64,000 nucleotides of DNA from Nitratireductor aestuarii (GCF_014641695.1 NZ_BMIF01000009.1:154961-218960); one strand, 5' to 3'. Numbered from the stretch's first letter, positions 49,055 to 58,852 are shown. Numbers and translations are program-made. The notes: generated by a model not told the origin, from the sequence alone.

Positions 49055-49924
49055 ATGTACCCATCATTGTCGCATGAAATGGTTACTACGGTGCAGCCTG
49101 TTTTCACCACGATCGATCACGGACGGACGTCAGACGCCGTCGTGCGCCAGATCGAGAGCCTGATCCTGGAAGGGGTCTTGCGGGATGGCGACCGGCTGCC
49201 GGGTGAACGCGACCTTGCTGCATCCATGAATGTGTCACGGCCCGTGTTACGGGAGGCGCTCAAGGCACTCGAAGCGCGCGGGCTCATCGTGGCGCGTCAG
49301 GGAGGCGGCAACTATGTTGCCAATGTGGTGGGCGAGGTGTTTTCCGCACCAATGCGGGAGTTGATCGCCGCTCATCCCAAGGCGACAGCCGACTATCTGG
49401 AATATCGCCGCGAGATCGAGGCCATCACGGCCGAGATGGCGGCCCGCCGCTCCACCAGCGCCGACCGCCAGATGATCGCCAGCATCATCCAGCGCATGGA
49501 AGAGGTTCACGCAGCCGGAGACTTCGATGCCGAGGCGGAAATCGACGTCGAGTTTCACAACGCGGTGGGTGAATGCGCGCACAACTTCATCCTCCTGCAT
49601 AGCCTGCGCTCGTGCTACCGCCTTCTTTCGGATGGAGTGTTCCAGAGCCGCGCGAAGCTCTATCATCTGCGCGGGGCAAGAGAAGCGCTGCTGGCCCAGC
49701 ACAGGAGCATTGCCGGTGCGATCCTTGCCGGCGATGCTGCGGCGGCACGGGAGGCAGCCATGGCGCATATCGACTTTATCATTCAGGCAACCGCGGAATC
49801 TGAACGGGCTGACGACTGGCAACGCGTCGCCCAGCTGCGGCTGCAGCATCGCCTCCAGGGCAGGACGCCGTCCGCACCGGAAGCACTCTCACCAGGCCTC
49901 GGCGGCGAGGCAGACGGGGAATAA
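49055..49924 (+). CDS. FadR/GntR family transcriptional regulator
   Basis: 289 residues from ATG 49055; ATG 49079 is equally possible. GntR winged HTH (LEGVLRDGDRLPGERDLAASM, VSRPVLREALKALEARGLI, RQGGGNYV) and an FCD ligand domain with metal-ligand positions (DVEFHNAV, QHRSIAG, MAHIDFI). Relatives include GlcC and LldR, which sense glycolate or lactate. Position between glcD and lutABC suggests it controls one or both; which ligand it senses cannot be decided from sequence. Confidence 0.9.
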   Translation: MYPSLSHEMVTTVQPVFTTIDHGRTSDAVVRQIESLILEGVLRDGDRLPGERDLAASMNVSRPVLREALKALEARGLIVARQGGGNYVANVVGEVFSAPMRELIAAHPKATADYLEYRREIEAITAEMAARRSTSADRQMIASIIQRMEEVHAAGDFDAEAEIDVEFHNAVGECAHNFILLHSLRSCYRLLSDGVFQSRAKLYHLRGAREALLAQHRSIAGAILAGDAAAAREAAMAHIDFIIQATAESERADDWQRVAQLRLQHRLQGRTPSAPEALSPGLGGEADGE

Positions 49925-49926
49925 TC

Positions 49927-50700
49927 TTGAACCAGCAAACACCACAATCGCGCCGCGTCGGCCTTTTCGTCACCTGTCTCGTGGACCTGTTCCGGCCCAG
50001 CATCGGCTTCGCCTCGGTCAAGCTCCTCGAAGACGCCGGCTATACGGTGGACGTGCCGATGGCGCAGACCTGCTGTGGTCAGCCCGCCTATAACTCGGGT
50101 GACCGCGAGGACACGATCGCCATCGCGCGCAAGACAATCGAGACCTTCGAGGACTACGATTATATCGTCGCGCCGTCGGGCTCGTGTGCCGGGATGCTGA
50201 AGAAGCACTACCCGGCGCTTTTCAAGGATGGCGACTGGGCCGAGCGCGCGAAGGCCTTTTCGGCCAAGGTCTATGAGCTGACCAGCTTTCTCACGGATGT
50301 CGCCGGTGTGGATCACGTGGACGTGGTGCATCCCGGTAGCGTCACCTATCACGACTCCTGCTCGGGCCTCAGGGAGCTTGGCATTCGCGAGCAGCCGCGC
50401 AAGCTGCTGAGGTCCGTAGGTGGTCTGGAAATCAAGGAGATGCCGGAGTCCGATGTCTGCTGCGGTTTCGGCGGCACGTTCTGCGTGAAGTATCCCGACA
50501 TCTCCAATCGCATCGTGGAAGACAAGACGGATTCAATTCGCCAGTCCGGAGCCAAGACGCTACTTGCGGGCGACCTCGGCTGCCTCATGAACATGGCGGG
50601 CAAGCTGCAGCGGCAGGGCAGCGACGTTGAAGTGCGCCACGTGGCGGAAGTGCTGGCGGGGATGTGTGACACACCCGCCATTGGCAGGAGGAAAGACTGA
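49927..50700 (+). CDS. lutA: LutA-like (Fe-S)-binding oxidoreductase subunit
   Basis: 257 residues, starting at TTG 49927 with GGGGA about 7 nt upstream. Two CCG domains: MAQTCCGQPAYNSG and SDVCCGFGGTFCVKYP. Belongs to the LutA/YkgE family, part of the LutABC complex oxidising L-lactate to pyruvate. Two bp after the regulator's stop, and its own TGA shares a base with the lutB ATG, so regulator and lutABC probably form one transcript. Confidence 0.9.
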   Translation: MNQQTPQSRRVGLFVTCLVDLFRPSIGFASVKLLEDAGYTVDVPMAQTCCGQPAYNSGDREDTIAIARKTIETFEDYDYIVAPSGSCAGMLKKHYPALFKDGDWAERAKAFSAKVYELTSFLTDVAGVDHVDVVHPGSVTYHDSCSGLRELGIREQPRKLLRSVGGLEIKEMPESDVCCGFGGTFCVKYPDISNRIVEDKTDSIRQSGAKTLLAGDLGCLMNMAGKLQRQGSDVEVRHVAEVLAGMCDTPAIGRRKD

Positions 50701-52133
50701 TGGAAATCCGGTCACCTGCGTTCAAGGAGAATGCCCGCGCGGCGCTTGATGATCCGCAGCTGCGCCATGCGCTGGAGCATGTCAAATCGGGCTTTATCGT
50801 AAAGCGTGCGATGGCGGCGGAGGCTCTGCCCGAGTTCGAGAAGCTGCGCGATTCAAGCAAGGCCATCAAGGACGAGACGCTCGCCAATCTCGACAAGTAT
50901 CTGGAGGCCTATGAGACGAAGGTCACCGAAAGTGGTGGCCATGTGCATTGGGCGGAATCGGCCGCGGATGCGCGCGACATCATCCTGAAGATCTGCCAGT
51001 CCGTCGGCGCGAGGACCGTGACCAAGGGCAAGTCGATGATCTCGGAAGAGATCGAGCTCAATGACTTCCTGGAAGGCAATGGCGTACAGCCGGTCGAGAC
51101 GGACCTCGGCGAATACATCATCCAGCTGCGCGGTGAGCATCCGAGCCACATCATTGCGCCAGCCGTGCATCTCGCGCGCAGCCAGGTGGAGGCGGACTTC
51201 CGCCGAGTGCATACGCATCTGCCCGTCGATCGGGACCTGACAGAACCGGTGACGCTGCTTTCCGAGGCCCGCAAGGTGCTGCGCGCGAAATATTTCCAGG
51301 CGGATGTCGGTATCACGGGCGCGAACTTCCTCGTGGCAGAGACTGGTACGTCGGTGATCGTCACCAACGAGGGCAACGGCGACCTGACGCAGATCCTGCC
51401 CAAGGTACATATCGTGCTGGCCTCGATCGAGAAGATCGTGCCCACACTTTCAGACCTTTCACAGGTGCTGCGCGTGCTGGCGCGCTCAGCGACGGGTCAG
51501 GACATGAGCGTCTATACGACACTCTCCACCGGCCCGCGCCGTGCCGGGGATCCGGACGGACCGGAGCAGTATCACGTGGTGCTGCTCGACAACGGCCGTT
51601 CCTCGATGATCGGCACCGAGTTCCAGGAAATGCTCCGCTGCATCCGCTGCGGCGCGTGCATGAACCATTGCCCCGTCTACCATGCCGTTGGCGGCCATAC
51701 GTATGGGTGGGTCTATCCGGGCCCGATGGGGTCGGTACTGACGCCATCGCTGATCGGGGTGGACAAGGCTGGGCATCTGCCGAACGCTTCTACCTTCTGC
51801 GGGCGATGCGAGGCGGTGTGTCCGGTGCGCATTCCGCTGCCGAAGATGATGCGGCACTGGCGCGAACGCGAGTTTTCGCGGAGGCTCAATCCGGCAACGC
51901 AACGCTACGGCCTCAAGGCCTGGGCCTTCTTCGCGCGGCGACCGCGGCTCTACCGCCTTGCCACCTCGATCGGCATTCCGGTCCTGTCGCTGTTTGGCGG
52001 GCGAGGGCGGTTCAAGAGCCTGCCACTCGCTGGCGGATGGACGAGGCATCGGGATATGCCCGCTCCGGAAGGCCGTACGTTCATGCAGGAATGGAAGCAG
52101 CGCGAGGCGCAGAAGCAGGGAGCCAGAATATGA
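50700..52133 (+). CDS. lutB: LutB-like iron-sulfur protein (LUD domain)
   Basis: 477 residues. N-terminal LUD domain (VTKGKSMISEEIELNDFLE; GITGANFLVAETGTSVIVTNEGN) followed by a two-cluster ferredoxin segment (CIRCGACMNHCPVYHAVGG and CGRCEAVCPVRIPLPKMM). C-terminal LutB extension. Core subunit of the L-lactate utilisation complex. The ATG overlaps the lutA stop by one base, and its TGA overlaps the lutC ATG. Confidence 0.93.
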   Translation: MEIRSPAFKENARAALDDPQLRHALEHVKSGFIVKRAMAAEALPEFEKLRDSSKAIKDETLANLDKYLEAYETKVTESGGHVHWAESAADARDIILKICQSVGARTVTKGKSMISEEIELNDFLEGNGVQPVETDLGEYIIQLRGEHPSHIIAPAVHLARSQVEADFRRVHTHLPVDRDLTEPVTLLSEARKVLRAKYFQADVGITGANFLVAETGTSVIVTNEGNGDLTQILPKVHIVLASIEKIVPTLSDLSQVLRVLARSATGQDMSVYTTLSTGPRRAGDPDGPEQYHVVLLDNGRSSMIGTEFQEMLRCIRCGACMNHCPVYHAVGGHTYGWVYPGPMGSVLTPSLIGVDKAGHLPNASTFCGRCEAVCPVRIPLPKMMRHWREREFSRRLNPATQRYGLKAWAFFARRPRLYRLATSIGIPVLSLFGGRGRFKSLPLAGGWTRHRDMPAPEGRTFMQEWKQREAQKQGARI

Positions 52134-52807
52134 GCGGGCGCGAAGCTATTCTGAACCGCTTGCGCGTCGCCCTTCGTGAGGGCAAGGACGATGCAACCCG
52201 GGAGCAGGCCGTGCAGGCGAGAATCGCCGCCGCACCGCGCGGTGTCGTTCCAATGCGTGGGCGGCTGCCGGATGATGATCGGGTGACACTTTTCTGCGCG
52301 ATGGCGCAGAAGGTCTCCGCCACGGTGGAGCGGGTAGGATCCTCGGCGAATGTGCCAGGCGCGGTTGCTGCTTACCTGCGCCAGCGCAATCTTCCCGCGC
52401 GGGTCCGAATGGGTGCCGACGCAAGACTTGGTGCGATGCCGTGGAACACCGAGCCGTCGCTTGAGATCGACAGCGGCAGGGCACAGGACGAGGATCTGGC
52501 CGGCGTCAGCCATGCGATTGCCGGTATAGCGGAAACCGGCACAGTGGTGCTGCACTCAGGCCAGGACAACCCAACTACGGTCAATTTCCTGCCGGAACAT
52601 CACCTTGTCGTGGTCCGGGCGAAGGATATCGTCGGAGACCTGGAAACCGTCTTTGATCAGGTGCGCCAGACGTTTGGCAAGGGACACATGCCGCGAACGC
52701 TGAATTTCATCACCGGGCCATCACGCTCTGCCGATATCGAGCAGACGCTGCTGCTTGGTGCCCACGGGCCGCGCGCGTTGCATGTGATCGTGGTCGATGG
52801 CGACTGA
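52130..52807 (+). CDS. lutC: LutC-like LUD domain protein
   Basis: 225 residues from ATG 52130, overlapping the lutB stop (ATGA). LUD-domain pattern: GRAQDEDLAGVSHAIAGIAETGTVVLHSG, then LPEHHLVVV and HMPRTLNFITGPSRSADIEQTLLLGAHGPR, the LutC end signature. The third subunit of the lactate oxidation complex. Its last 11 bp overlap the phosphatase gene. Confidence 0.92.
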   Translation: MSGREAILNRLRVALREGKDDATREQAVQARIAAAPRGVVPMRGRLPDDDRVTLFCAMAQKVSATVERVGSSANVPGAVAAYLRQRNLPARVRMGADARLGAMPWNTEPSLEIDSGRAQDEDLAGVSHAIAGIAETGTVVLHSGQDNPTTVNFLPEHHLVVVRAKDIVGDLETVFDQVRQTFGKGHMPRTLNFITGPSRSADIEQTLLLGAHGPRALHVIVVDGD

Positions 52808-53543
52808 GGGCGTTACCTTCTCGGATGCGAAGGCGCCGGAGGGCATGCGCATCTACGCGATCGGCGACATCCACGGCCGCTTCGATCTGCTCTCGCAAAT
52901 GCATGAGCGGATCGTGGCGGAGATCGAACGCGACAGCCCCGCCGACTGGCGGATCATCTATCTCGGCGACTACGTGGATCGTGGACCCGAGTCGAACCAG
53001 GTCCTCGAATTCCTGAGCACGGAGACGGCAGCCGATCCGCGCGTCATTGCGCTAGCCGGCAATCACGATGCGGGGATGCTGAGCTTCCTCAACCGTCCGA
53101 GGCGGGACGGGCTGTTCGCGCTTTATGGCGGGGATACGACAGCGCAGTCCTATGGGGTCGAGCTGCGGCTGGCACCGAAGGATAAATTACTCGCGAGTGC
53201 CGCTGAGCTGGAGAAGGCCGTTCCCGAAAAGCACATCGAGTTCCTGCGAAACCTTCCGGTGTCGGCGAGCTTCGGTGACCTTTTCTTCTGCCATGCAGGG
53301 GTGCGTCCGGGCATTCCGCTCGAAGAGCAGAAGCGCGACGATCTTCTGTGGATCAGGAACGAATTCCACGACCACTTCGGGCTTTATCCGAAGCTCATCG
53401 TGCACGGGCATACACCCAGACTCGCACCCGAAATTCGCCTCAACCGCGTCAATCTTGACACGGGTGCGGTGAAATTCGGGGTGCTGAGCTGTATGAGATT
53501 TGAAGATACCCGGAAGGATCTGATCCAGGTGTCAGGAAGCTAG
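52797..53543 (+). CDS. PPP-family metallophosphatase (serine/threonine phosphatase-like)
   Basis: 248 residues. Dinuclear metal motifs GDIHGRFD, GDYVDRGPES and GNHDAG, then FFCHAGVRPG and VHGHTP, i.e. the bacterial PrpA/PrpE-like PPP family. Substrate may be phosphoproteins or small phosphates such as Ap4A. Starts inside the end of lutC (11-bp overlap), so its translation is likely coupled to the lut operon, but a functional link to lactate use is not evident. Confidence 0.9.
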   Translation: MATEGVTFSDAKAPEGMRIYAIGDIHGRFDLLSQMHERIVAEIERDSPADWRIIYLGDYVDRGPESNQVLEFLSTETAADPRVIALAGNHDAGMLSFLNRPRRDGLFALYGGDTTAQSYGVELRLAPKDKLLASAAELEKAVPEKHIEFLRNLPVSASFGDLFFCHAGVRPGIPLEEQKRDDLLWIRNEFHDHFGLYPKLIVHGHTPRLAPEIRLNRVNLDTGAVKFGVLSCMRFEDTRKDLIQVSGS

Positions 53544-53668
53544 CGCTGAGCGCTGATGCCGTAACCATCGGCCGTCTGGTAGGTGGAGTTGCCGGTAGCA
53601 GCATAAATGCCGGCACCAGAGGTCAGCACTGCGCTAAGCATCAGAAAAGAAAGCAAAGCAATACGCAT
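53540..53668 (-). CDS. 42-residue exported or membrane peptide
   Basis: ATG 53668 to TAG 53540 encodes MRIALLSFLMLSAVLTSGAG followed by IYAATGNSTYQTADGYGISAQR. One hydrophobic segment reads as a signal peptide or membrane anchor, followed by about 20 polar residues. GAAAGAGA lies upstream as a possible ribosome-binding site. Its stop overlaps the stop of the phosphatase gene on the other strand. No family recognised, but the composition and signal-like start make it a credible small gene. Confidence 0.6.
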   Translation of the reverse strand: MRIALLSFLMLSAVLTSGAGIYAATGNSTYQTADGYGISAQR

Positions 53669-53981
53669 CGAGTCGTCTCTTTCGGGTCAATAGATAACGT
53701 ATAGACGTATCTGGTTACCGATTGGTTCCCGTATATCTTGCTGAGGGGGATTGTTGCGGCCTCCAAACTGCGAGGCCGGGCAGCGCAATACTCCTTGCCA
53801 TGGAATTTGCAAGGACAATTCGCAGGCAGGTCAGACTCCCATGTGAATTGTTTCGTCGGCGCAACACCCAAAAGAGGTAGTTGTCCCCCAGGCGGGTGAA
53901 GTCGTGCGTGCAAGCGCTTCTGCCTGCGTCAGGATAGCGGTTGAGCTTGACGAATTTTTGTGGGCGGCGCATCAAGCGCGC
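53669..53981. other. Intergenic stretch before rsmE
   Basis: No gene recognised. It probably contains the promoter of the 42-residue peptide (minus strand) and of rsmE (plus strand). Confidence 0.4.
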
Positions 53982-54755
53982 ATGCGAGCCAACTACAAGA
54001 TGCAACGCCTGTACGTGACCGAGAACCTTGCCCAGGATGGGCAGGTCGAGTTGGGACGCGACCAGGCACATTACCTCACCAACGTGTTGCGGATGGGCGA
54101 GGGGGCAGAACTTCTCGTCTTCAACGGGCGCGACGGCGAGTGGCGTGCGCGGATCGACAGCGTCAGCAAGAAGGCCGTGCGGCTGCAGCTGGTGGAGCTC
54201 ACCCGGCAGCAAACACCCGACACCGACCTGATCTATTGCTTTGCGCCGATCAAGCACGGTCGACTTGATTACATGGTGCAGAAGGCCGTCGAGATGGGTG
54301 CGGGCACCCTGCAGCCCGTTCTCACCCAGCACACGCAGGTGACGAAGCTCGGGACTGACCGGCTGCGCGCCAATGTCATCGAGGCTGCCGAGCAGTGCGG
54401 GATCCTCTCCGTGCCGGAGGTCAGGGAGCCGGTGAAGCTCGAAAAGCTGCTGGACGGCTGGGAGAACGACCGCGCGTTGATCTTCTGCGATGAATCGGTC
54501 GAGCACAACAATCCGCTGGTCCAACTGGAACAGCTGAAGGGACGCAAGTGCGGGCTGCTCATCGGGCCGGAAGGCGGCTTTTCAGAAGGTGAAAGAACCT
54601 ACCTGCGCTCCCTGCCGTTCGTGCTGCCGATTCCTCTTGGCCCGCGCATTCTTCGGGCGGATACTGCAGCTGTAGCAGCGCTTGCCTTGATACAATCGGT
54701 AATCGGCGATTGGCGTGATGACGAGTTTGTGAAGCTCGCCGAACCCACGGTTTAG
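53982..54755 (+). CDS. rsmE: 16S rRNA (uracil1498-N3)-methyltransferase
   Basis: 257 residues from ATG 53982; ATG 54000 (MQRLYV) is an alternative. N-terminal PUA-like domain ([31 protein letters not shown]) and C-terminal SPOUT fold with deep-knot motifs [14 protein letters not shown] and [16 protein letters not shown]. Methylates U1498 in the decoding region of 16S rRNA. It lies 65 bp upstream of gshA on the same strand. Confidence 0.93.
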   Translation: MRANYKMQRLYVTENLAQDGQVELGRDQAHYLTNVLRMGEGAELLVFNGRDGEWRARIDSVSKKAVRLQLVELTRQQTPDTDLIYCFAPIKHGRLDYMVQKAVEMGAGTLQPVLTQHTQVTKLGTDRLRANVIEAAEQCGILSVPEVREPVKLEKLLDGWENDRALIFCDESVEHNNPLVQLEQLKGRKCGLLIGPEGGFSEGERTYLRSLPFVLPIPLGPRILRADTAAVAALALIQSVIGDWRDDEFVKLAEPTV

Positions 54756-54820
54756 AAATATTCGCTTGATTGCCCCCATGTTCTTGGCCAATCAGGCAAG
54801 CTTACGAGTCTGAGGAAGAT

Positions 54821-56182
54821 ATGGCGCGCGACACAACTGACAGCCAACCGATCGGATCCATTGACGATCTCGTCGATTACATCGCGAAGGGCTGCAAACC
54901 AAAAGACCAATGGCGCATCGGCACCGAGCACGAAAAGATCCCGTTTTACGTAGAAGGCAACCTGCCGGTCCCTTACGAAGGTGACCGTGGCGTCCGCGCG
55001 CTGCTTGAGGGCATGCGGGATCTGCTCGGCTGGGAGCCGATCGTGGATGCGGGCAACATCATCGGCCTCGCGGAGCCATCGGGTCAGGGCGCCATCTCGC
55101 TTGAGCCGGGCGGGCAGTTCGAGCTCTCGGGCGCGCCGCTCGAAAGCCTTCACGAGACATGCCGAGAGAGCAACACGCACCTCGCGCAGCTGCGCAAGAT
55201 CGCCGATCCGCTTGGCATTCGTTTTCTCGGTCTCGGAGCAAGCCCCAAGTGGTCGCTCGCCGAAACGCCGCGTATGCCCAAGTCCCGTTACGACATCATG
55301 ACGGCCTACATGCCCAAGGTGGGCACGCAGGGCCTCGACATGATGTACCGGACCTGCACGATCCAGGTGAACCTGGACTTTGCGTCCGAAGAGGACATGC
55401 GCCGCAAGATGCAGATCGGCATGCGCCTGCAGCCGCTGGCGACCGCTCTCTTCGCCAATTCGCCGTTCACGGAAGGCAAGCTCAACGGCCTGCAATCCTG
55501 GCGCGGCGACATCTGGCGCGACACCGACAACCAGCGTTCCGGCCTGCTGCCGTTCACCTTCGAGGAGACGTTCGGCTTCAGCGACTATGTCGAGTGGGCG
55601 CTGGACGTGCCGATGTACTTCATCATCCGTGATGGCAAGTACCGCGATTGCACGCACATCACCTTCCGCCAGTTTCTTGAGGGCGCGCTCCAGGGCGTGG
55701 AGCCCACCATGGGCGACTGGACCAATCATCTGTCCACCCTGTTCCCGGACGTGCGCATGAAGCGCTTCCTGGAAATGCGGGGGGCTGACGGCGGCCCGTG
55801 GCGGCGGATCTGCGCGCTGCCGGCCTTCTGGGTTGGCCTTCTCTATGACGACGAGGCCATCAAGGCAGCTGAAGAGATGACCCGCGGCTGGAGCTTCGCC
55901 GAAGTTCAGGCACTGCGCGATTCCGTGCCTGCCGCAGGCCTCTCGGCCGAGTTCCGGGGCCAGCCGCTCCTGAAGACGGCGCGCGAGGTGCTGGAAATCT
56001 CGCGTCTGGGCCTCAAGAACCGGGCGCGGCTCAACGGCGACGGTCAGGATGAGACCGTGTTCCTCAGCACCCTCGATGAGGTGATGGCGCGCGGCACCAC
56101 CAGCGCCGAGGAAATGGCATCAGCCTTCCAGAACCGATGGGGCGGTTCCATCGACCCGATCTTCCACGAGCAGGCATACTGA
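54821..56182 (+). CDS. gshA: Glutamate-cysteine ligase
   Basis: 453 residues; ATG 54821 has GAGGAAG 5 nt upstream. This is the alphaproteobacterial/plant-type GCS2 family, first step of glutathione synthesis: WRIGTEHEKIPFY, EPGGQFELSGAPL, MYRTCTIQVNLDF, PMYFIIRDG and a C-terminal GLSAEFRGQPLLKTAREVLEI. Not homologous in length or sequence pattern to E. coli GshA. Likely transcribed with or just after rsmE. Confidence 0.93.
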   Translation: MARDTTDSQPIGSIDDLVDYIAKGCKPKDQWRIGTEHEKIPFYVEGNLPVPYEGDRGVRALLEGMRDLLGWEPIVDAGNIIGLAEPSGQGAISLEPGGQFELSGAPLESLHETCRESNTHLAQLRKIADPLGIRFLGLGASPKWSLAETPRMPKSRYDIMTAYMPKVGTQGLDMMYRTCTIQVNLDFASEEDMRRKMQIGMRLQPLATALFANSPFTEGKLNGLQSWRGDIWRDTDNQRSGLLPFTFEETFGFSDYVEWALDVPMYFIIRDGKYRDCTHITFRQFLEGALQGVEPTMGDWTNHLSTLFPDVRMKRFLEMRGADGGPWRRICALPAFWVGLLYDDEAIKAAEEMTRGWSFAEVQALRDSVPAAGLSAEFRGQPLLKTAREVLEISRLGLKNRARLNGDGQDETVFLSTLDEVMARGTTSAEEMASAFQNRWGGSIDPIFHEQAY

Positions 56183-56406
56183 TCGGCAGTAGTGGCACCG
56201 GCTAGAACCCGCCGTTTGCCTGGTAACGGAAGTGTCATTCAGTCGTGGATGGCCTTCCAGCTCCTGCGTTGACTTTCCGCAGAAGGCTTTTTATAAGCCA
56301 CGCACGCTCGGGCACCGTTCCGGCGTACCTTTGGTATGCCTACGGTCAGAAGCTCCTGTTGTACCAACAGAACCAAGAAGGGCCGCACTCCGCGGTATTA
56401 AAATAA

Positions 56407-56541
56407 ATGAAGCGCACATATCAGCCCTCTAAACTCGTCCGTAAGCGCCGTCATGGCTTCCGGGCTCGCATGGCTACCACCGGTGGCCGCAAGGTTATCG
56501 CCGCTCGTCGCGCGCGTGGCCGCAAGCGCCTGTCTGCTTAA
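56407..56541 (+). CDS. rpmH: 50S ribosomal protein L34
   Basis: 44 residues: [20 protein letters not shown] with the L34 signature, then [23 protein letters not shown]. Highly basic. The 225-bp region upstream should hold the promoter. It heads rpmH-rnpA-yidC, a nearly universal bacterial order. Confidence 0.98.
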   Translation: MKRTYQPSKLVRKRRHGFRARMATTGGRKVIAARRARGRKRLSA

Positions 56542-56563
56542 TCCCTAGATCAGGGTAGGAGAC

Positions 56564-56926
56564 TTGGCGGAAGCAGCGGGAGTGCCTCTACCGGGGCGGC
56601 TCAAGAAACGAAGCGAATTTCTTGCAGTCCGTCGTGGAACGAAGCGTCGCGGCCCGCTCTTTCTGCTTGAAGTTCTGGAACGCGGCGACCAGGGTTTGCC
56701 GCGTTTTGGTATTACGGTCACCAAGAAGGTGGGCAACTCCGTTGAACGGAACCGTATTCGCCGGCGTGTGCGTGAGGCAATTCGCACACATGCTGCTGGT
56801 GACATGTCGCCGGGACGTGACTATGTGATCGTCGGACGACGGGACATCCTTTCCGTGCCATTTGATGCGCTCAAGGAAGAGCTTTCCCGTCGGATGCGCG
56901 ACAACAAACCCGTTAGACCGGGCTGA
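56564..56926 (+). CDS. rnpA: Ribonuclease P protein component
   Basis: 120 residues from TTG 56564 with AGGAGA just upstream; GTG 56582 is an alternative. The family core is [15 protein letters not shown], then [25 protein letters not shown] (RNR motif) and [12 protein letters not shown]. It assists the P RNA in trimming tRNA 5' ends. It lies 22 bp after rpmH and its stop is 7 bp before yidC. Confidence 0.95.
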   Translation: MAEAAGVPLPGRLKKRSEFLAVRRGTKRRGPLFLLEVLERGDQGLPRFGITVTKKVGNSVERNRIRRRVREAIRTHAAGDMSPGRDYVIVGRRDILSVPFDALKEELSRRMRDNKPVRPG

Positions 56927-56933
56927 GGAAATC

Positions 56934-58754
56934 ATGGAAAATAATCGCAATCTGCTCATCACCATCGTGCTTTCGGTGATCATCCTGACCGGATGGCAGG
57001 TTTTATACATGAATCCGAAGGTCGAGGCGCAGCGCGAAGCGGCTCGTATCGAGGCTGAACAGCAGGCTGCCCAGGCACCGCAGCCGGGAACCACCACGCA
57101 GGGCGACGCCGCCATCCCCACGCCCGGAGCCACGTCCGGCACGGAAGTGCCCGGCGCTTCGGCGACTGCTCCGGCACCGGTGTCGCGCGAAGCGGCAGTC
57201 TCGACGGGTAACCGCATCAGGATCGATACGCCGCGCATCGGAGGCTCGATCAACCTCGCTGGCGGACGTCTCGACGATCTGCTGCTGAAGGATTATCGCG
57301 TCACCGTCGATGACAATTCCCCGAACATCCAGCTTCTCAATCCTTCGGCCCTGTCGGACGGATATTATGCCGAGTTCGGTTTCGTTGGCTCCGCCACGAG
57401 CGGTTCCGTACCGGGTCCCGACACGGTCTGGACCGCAGAGAGCGGCGCGACGCTGACGCCTGATTCTCCGGTCACGCTCACCTACACCAACGAGAACGGC
57501 CTCACTTTCCGCCGCACGATTACCGTTGACGGCAACTATCTCTTCACCGTCTCCGATACTGTGGTCAATGCCAGCGGCCAGCCGGTCGAACTGCGCAGCT
57601 ACGGTCGCACCACCCGCATGGGCCAGCCGACCACCGCCGGCCTTTACATCCTTCACGAAGGTCTGATCGGCGTGACGGGCGAGAAGGGCCTGCAGGAGAT
57701 CGACTACAGCACGGCACGCGATGATGGACAGATCAAGCCCGGCAAGTCCGAGGACGGCTGGCTCGGCATCACCGACAAGTACTGGGCTGTGACGCTGATC
57801 CCGAACGCCGGTGTTGCCTTCGACCCGCGCTTCGCTTTCTTTGCCGATGGTCGCGAGCGCTTCCAGGCCGACTTCCTGACGGACCCGATCGTGGTTCCCG
57901 CCAATGGCGAGAAGACCATCTCGAACATGCTGTTCGCGGGCGCCAAGGAAGTGCACGTCATCGACGCCTACGAGTCGTCCAAGAACATCCGCCAGTTCGA
58001 ACTGCTGATCGACTGGGGCTGGTTCTACTTCATCACCAAGCCGATGTTCTATCTCATCGACTGGCTCTACCGCGTGCTCGGCAACTTCGGTCTCGCTATC
58101 CTCGCTACGACCGTGATCGTGAAGGCGTTCTTCTTCCCGCTCGCCAACAAGTCGTACAAGTCGATGGCGAAGATGAAGCAGGTGCAGCCTGCCCTCATGG
58201 AGATCCGCGAGAAGTACGGTGACGACCGTATGAAGCAGCAGCAAGCCATGATGGAGCTGTACAAGAAGGAAAAGATCAATCCGGTTGCAGGCTGCTGGCC
58301 AGTGCTGGTGCAGATCCCCGTCTTCTTCGCGCTTTACAAGGTTCTGTACGTCACCATCGAGATGCGTCATGCGCCTTTCTTCGGCTGGATCCAGGACCTT
58401 GCTGCGCCGGATCCGACCTCGCTGTTCAACCTGTTCGGTCTGCTGCCTTATGACGTGCCGGCCTTCCTGCTGATCGGCGTATGGCCGCTGATCATGGGCA
58501 TCACGATGTTCCTGCAGATGCGCATGAACCCGACGCCGCCCGATCCAACCCAGGCGATGATCTTCAACTGGATGCCGCTGATCTTCACGTTCATGCTGGC
58601 AAGCTTCCCGGCCGGTCTGGTCATCTACTGGGCATGGAACAACACCCTCTCGATCATCCAGCAGGGTGTGATCATGAAGCGCCAGGGCGCCAAGCTGGAG
58701 CTTTGGGACAATCTCACGGGTATGTTCCGCAAAAAGCCGAAGCCGGCAGAATAA
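56934..58754 (+). CDS. yidC: Membrane protein insertase YidC
   Basis: 606 residues from ATG 56934 with GAGGAA upstream. N-terminal membrane segment (LLITIVLSVIILTGWQVLY), large periplasmic beta-sandwich (about 95-370), then the conserved 60KD_IMP core with five membrane segments: YRVLGNFGLAILATTVIVKAFFFPL, VAGCWPVLVQIPVFFALYKVLY, FPAGLVIYWAWNNTLSIIQQ. Inserts and folds inner-membrane proteins alone or with SecYEG. Confidence 0.97.
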   Translation: MENNRNLLITIVLSVIILTGWQVLYMNPKVEAQREAARIEAEQQAAQAPQPGTTTQGDAAIPTPGATSGTEVPGASATAPAPVSREAAVSTGNRIRIDTPRIGGSINLAGGRLDDLLLKDYRVTVDDNSPNIQLLNPSALSDGYYAEFGFVGSATSGSVPGPDTVWTAESGATLTPDSPVTLTYTNENGLTFRRTITVDGNYLFTVSDTVVNASGQPVELRSYGRTTRMGQPTTAGLYILHEGLIGVTGEKGLQEIDYSTARDDGQIKPGKSEDGWLGITDKYWAVTLIPNAGVAFDPRFAFFADGRERFQADFLTDPIVVPANGEKTISNMLFAGAKEVHVIDAYESSKNIRQFELLIDWGWFYFITKPMFYLIDWLYRVLGNFGLAILATTVIVKAFFFPLANKSYKSMAKMKQVQPALMEIREKYGDDRMKQQQAMMELYKKEKINPVAGCWPVLVQIPVFFALYKVLYVTIEMRHAPFFGWIQDLAAPDPTSLFNLFGLLPYDVPAFLLIGVWPLIMGITMFLQMRMNPTPPDPTQAMIFNWMPLIFTFMLASFPAGLVIYWAWNNTLSIIQQGVIMKRQGAKLELWDNLTGMFRKKPKPAE

Positions 58755-58770
58755 CCAACGGACATGAATT

Positions 58771-58799
58771 GGCCCGCTTCGGCGGGCCTTTCCTTTTGT
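58771..58799 (+). terminator. Terminator after yidC
   Basis: Stem GGCCCGC (58771-58777) / GCGGGCC (58782-58788) with a TTCG tetraloop, followed by TTTCCTTTTGTT. Confidence 0.88.
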
Positions 58800-58852
58800 T
58801 GCAACCTCTGGCCAACTGTCATTGCGGTGAAAGCGAAGTCAGGAGAGAGAGC

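Noticed and set aside
57003..58370. Long minus-strand open frame opposite yidC
   Set aside because: Antisense shadow of yidC rich in Asp/His/Arg, typical of the reverse of a GC-rich coding frame.
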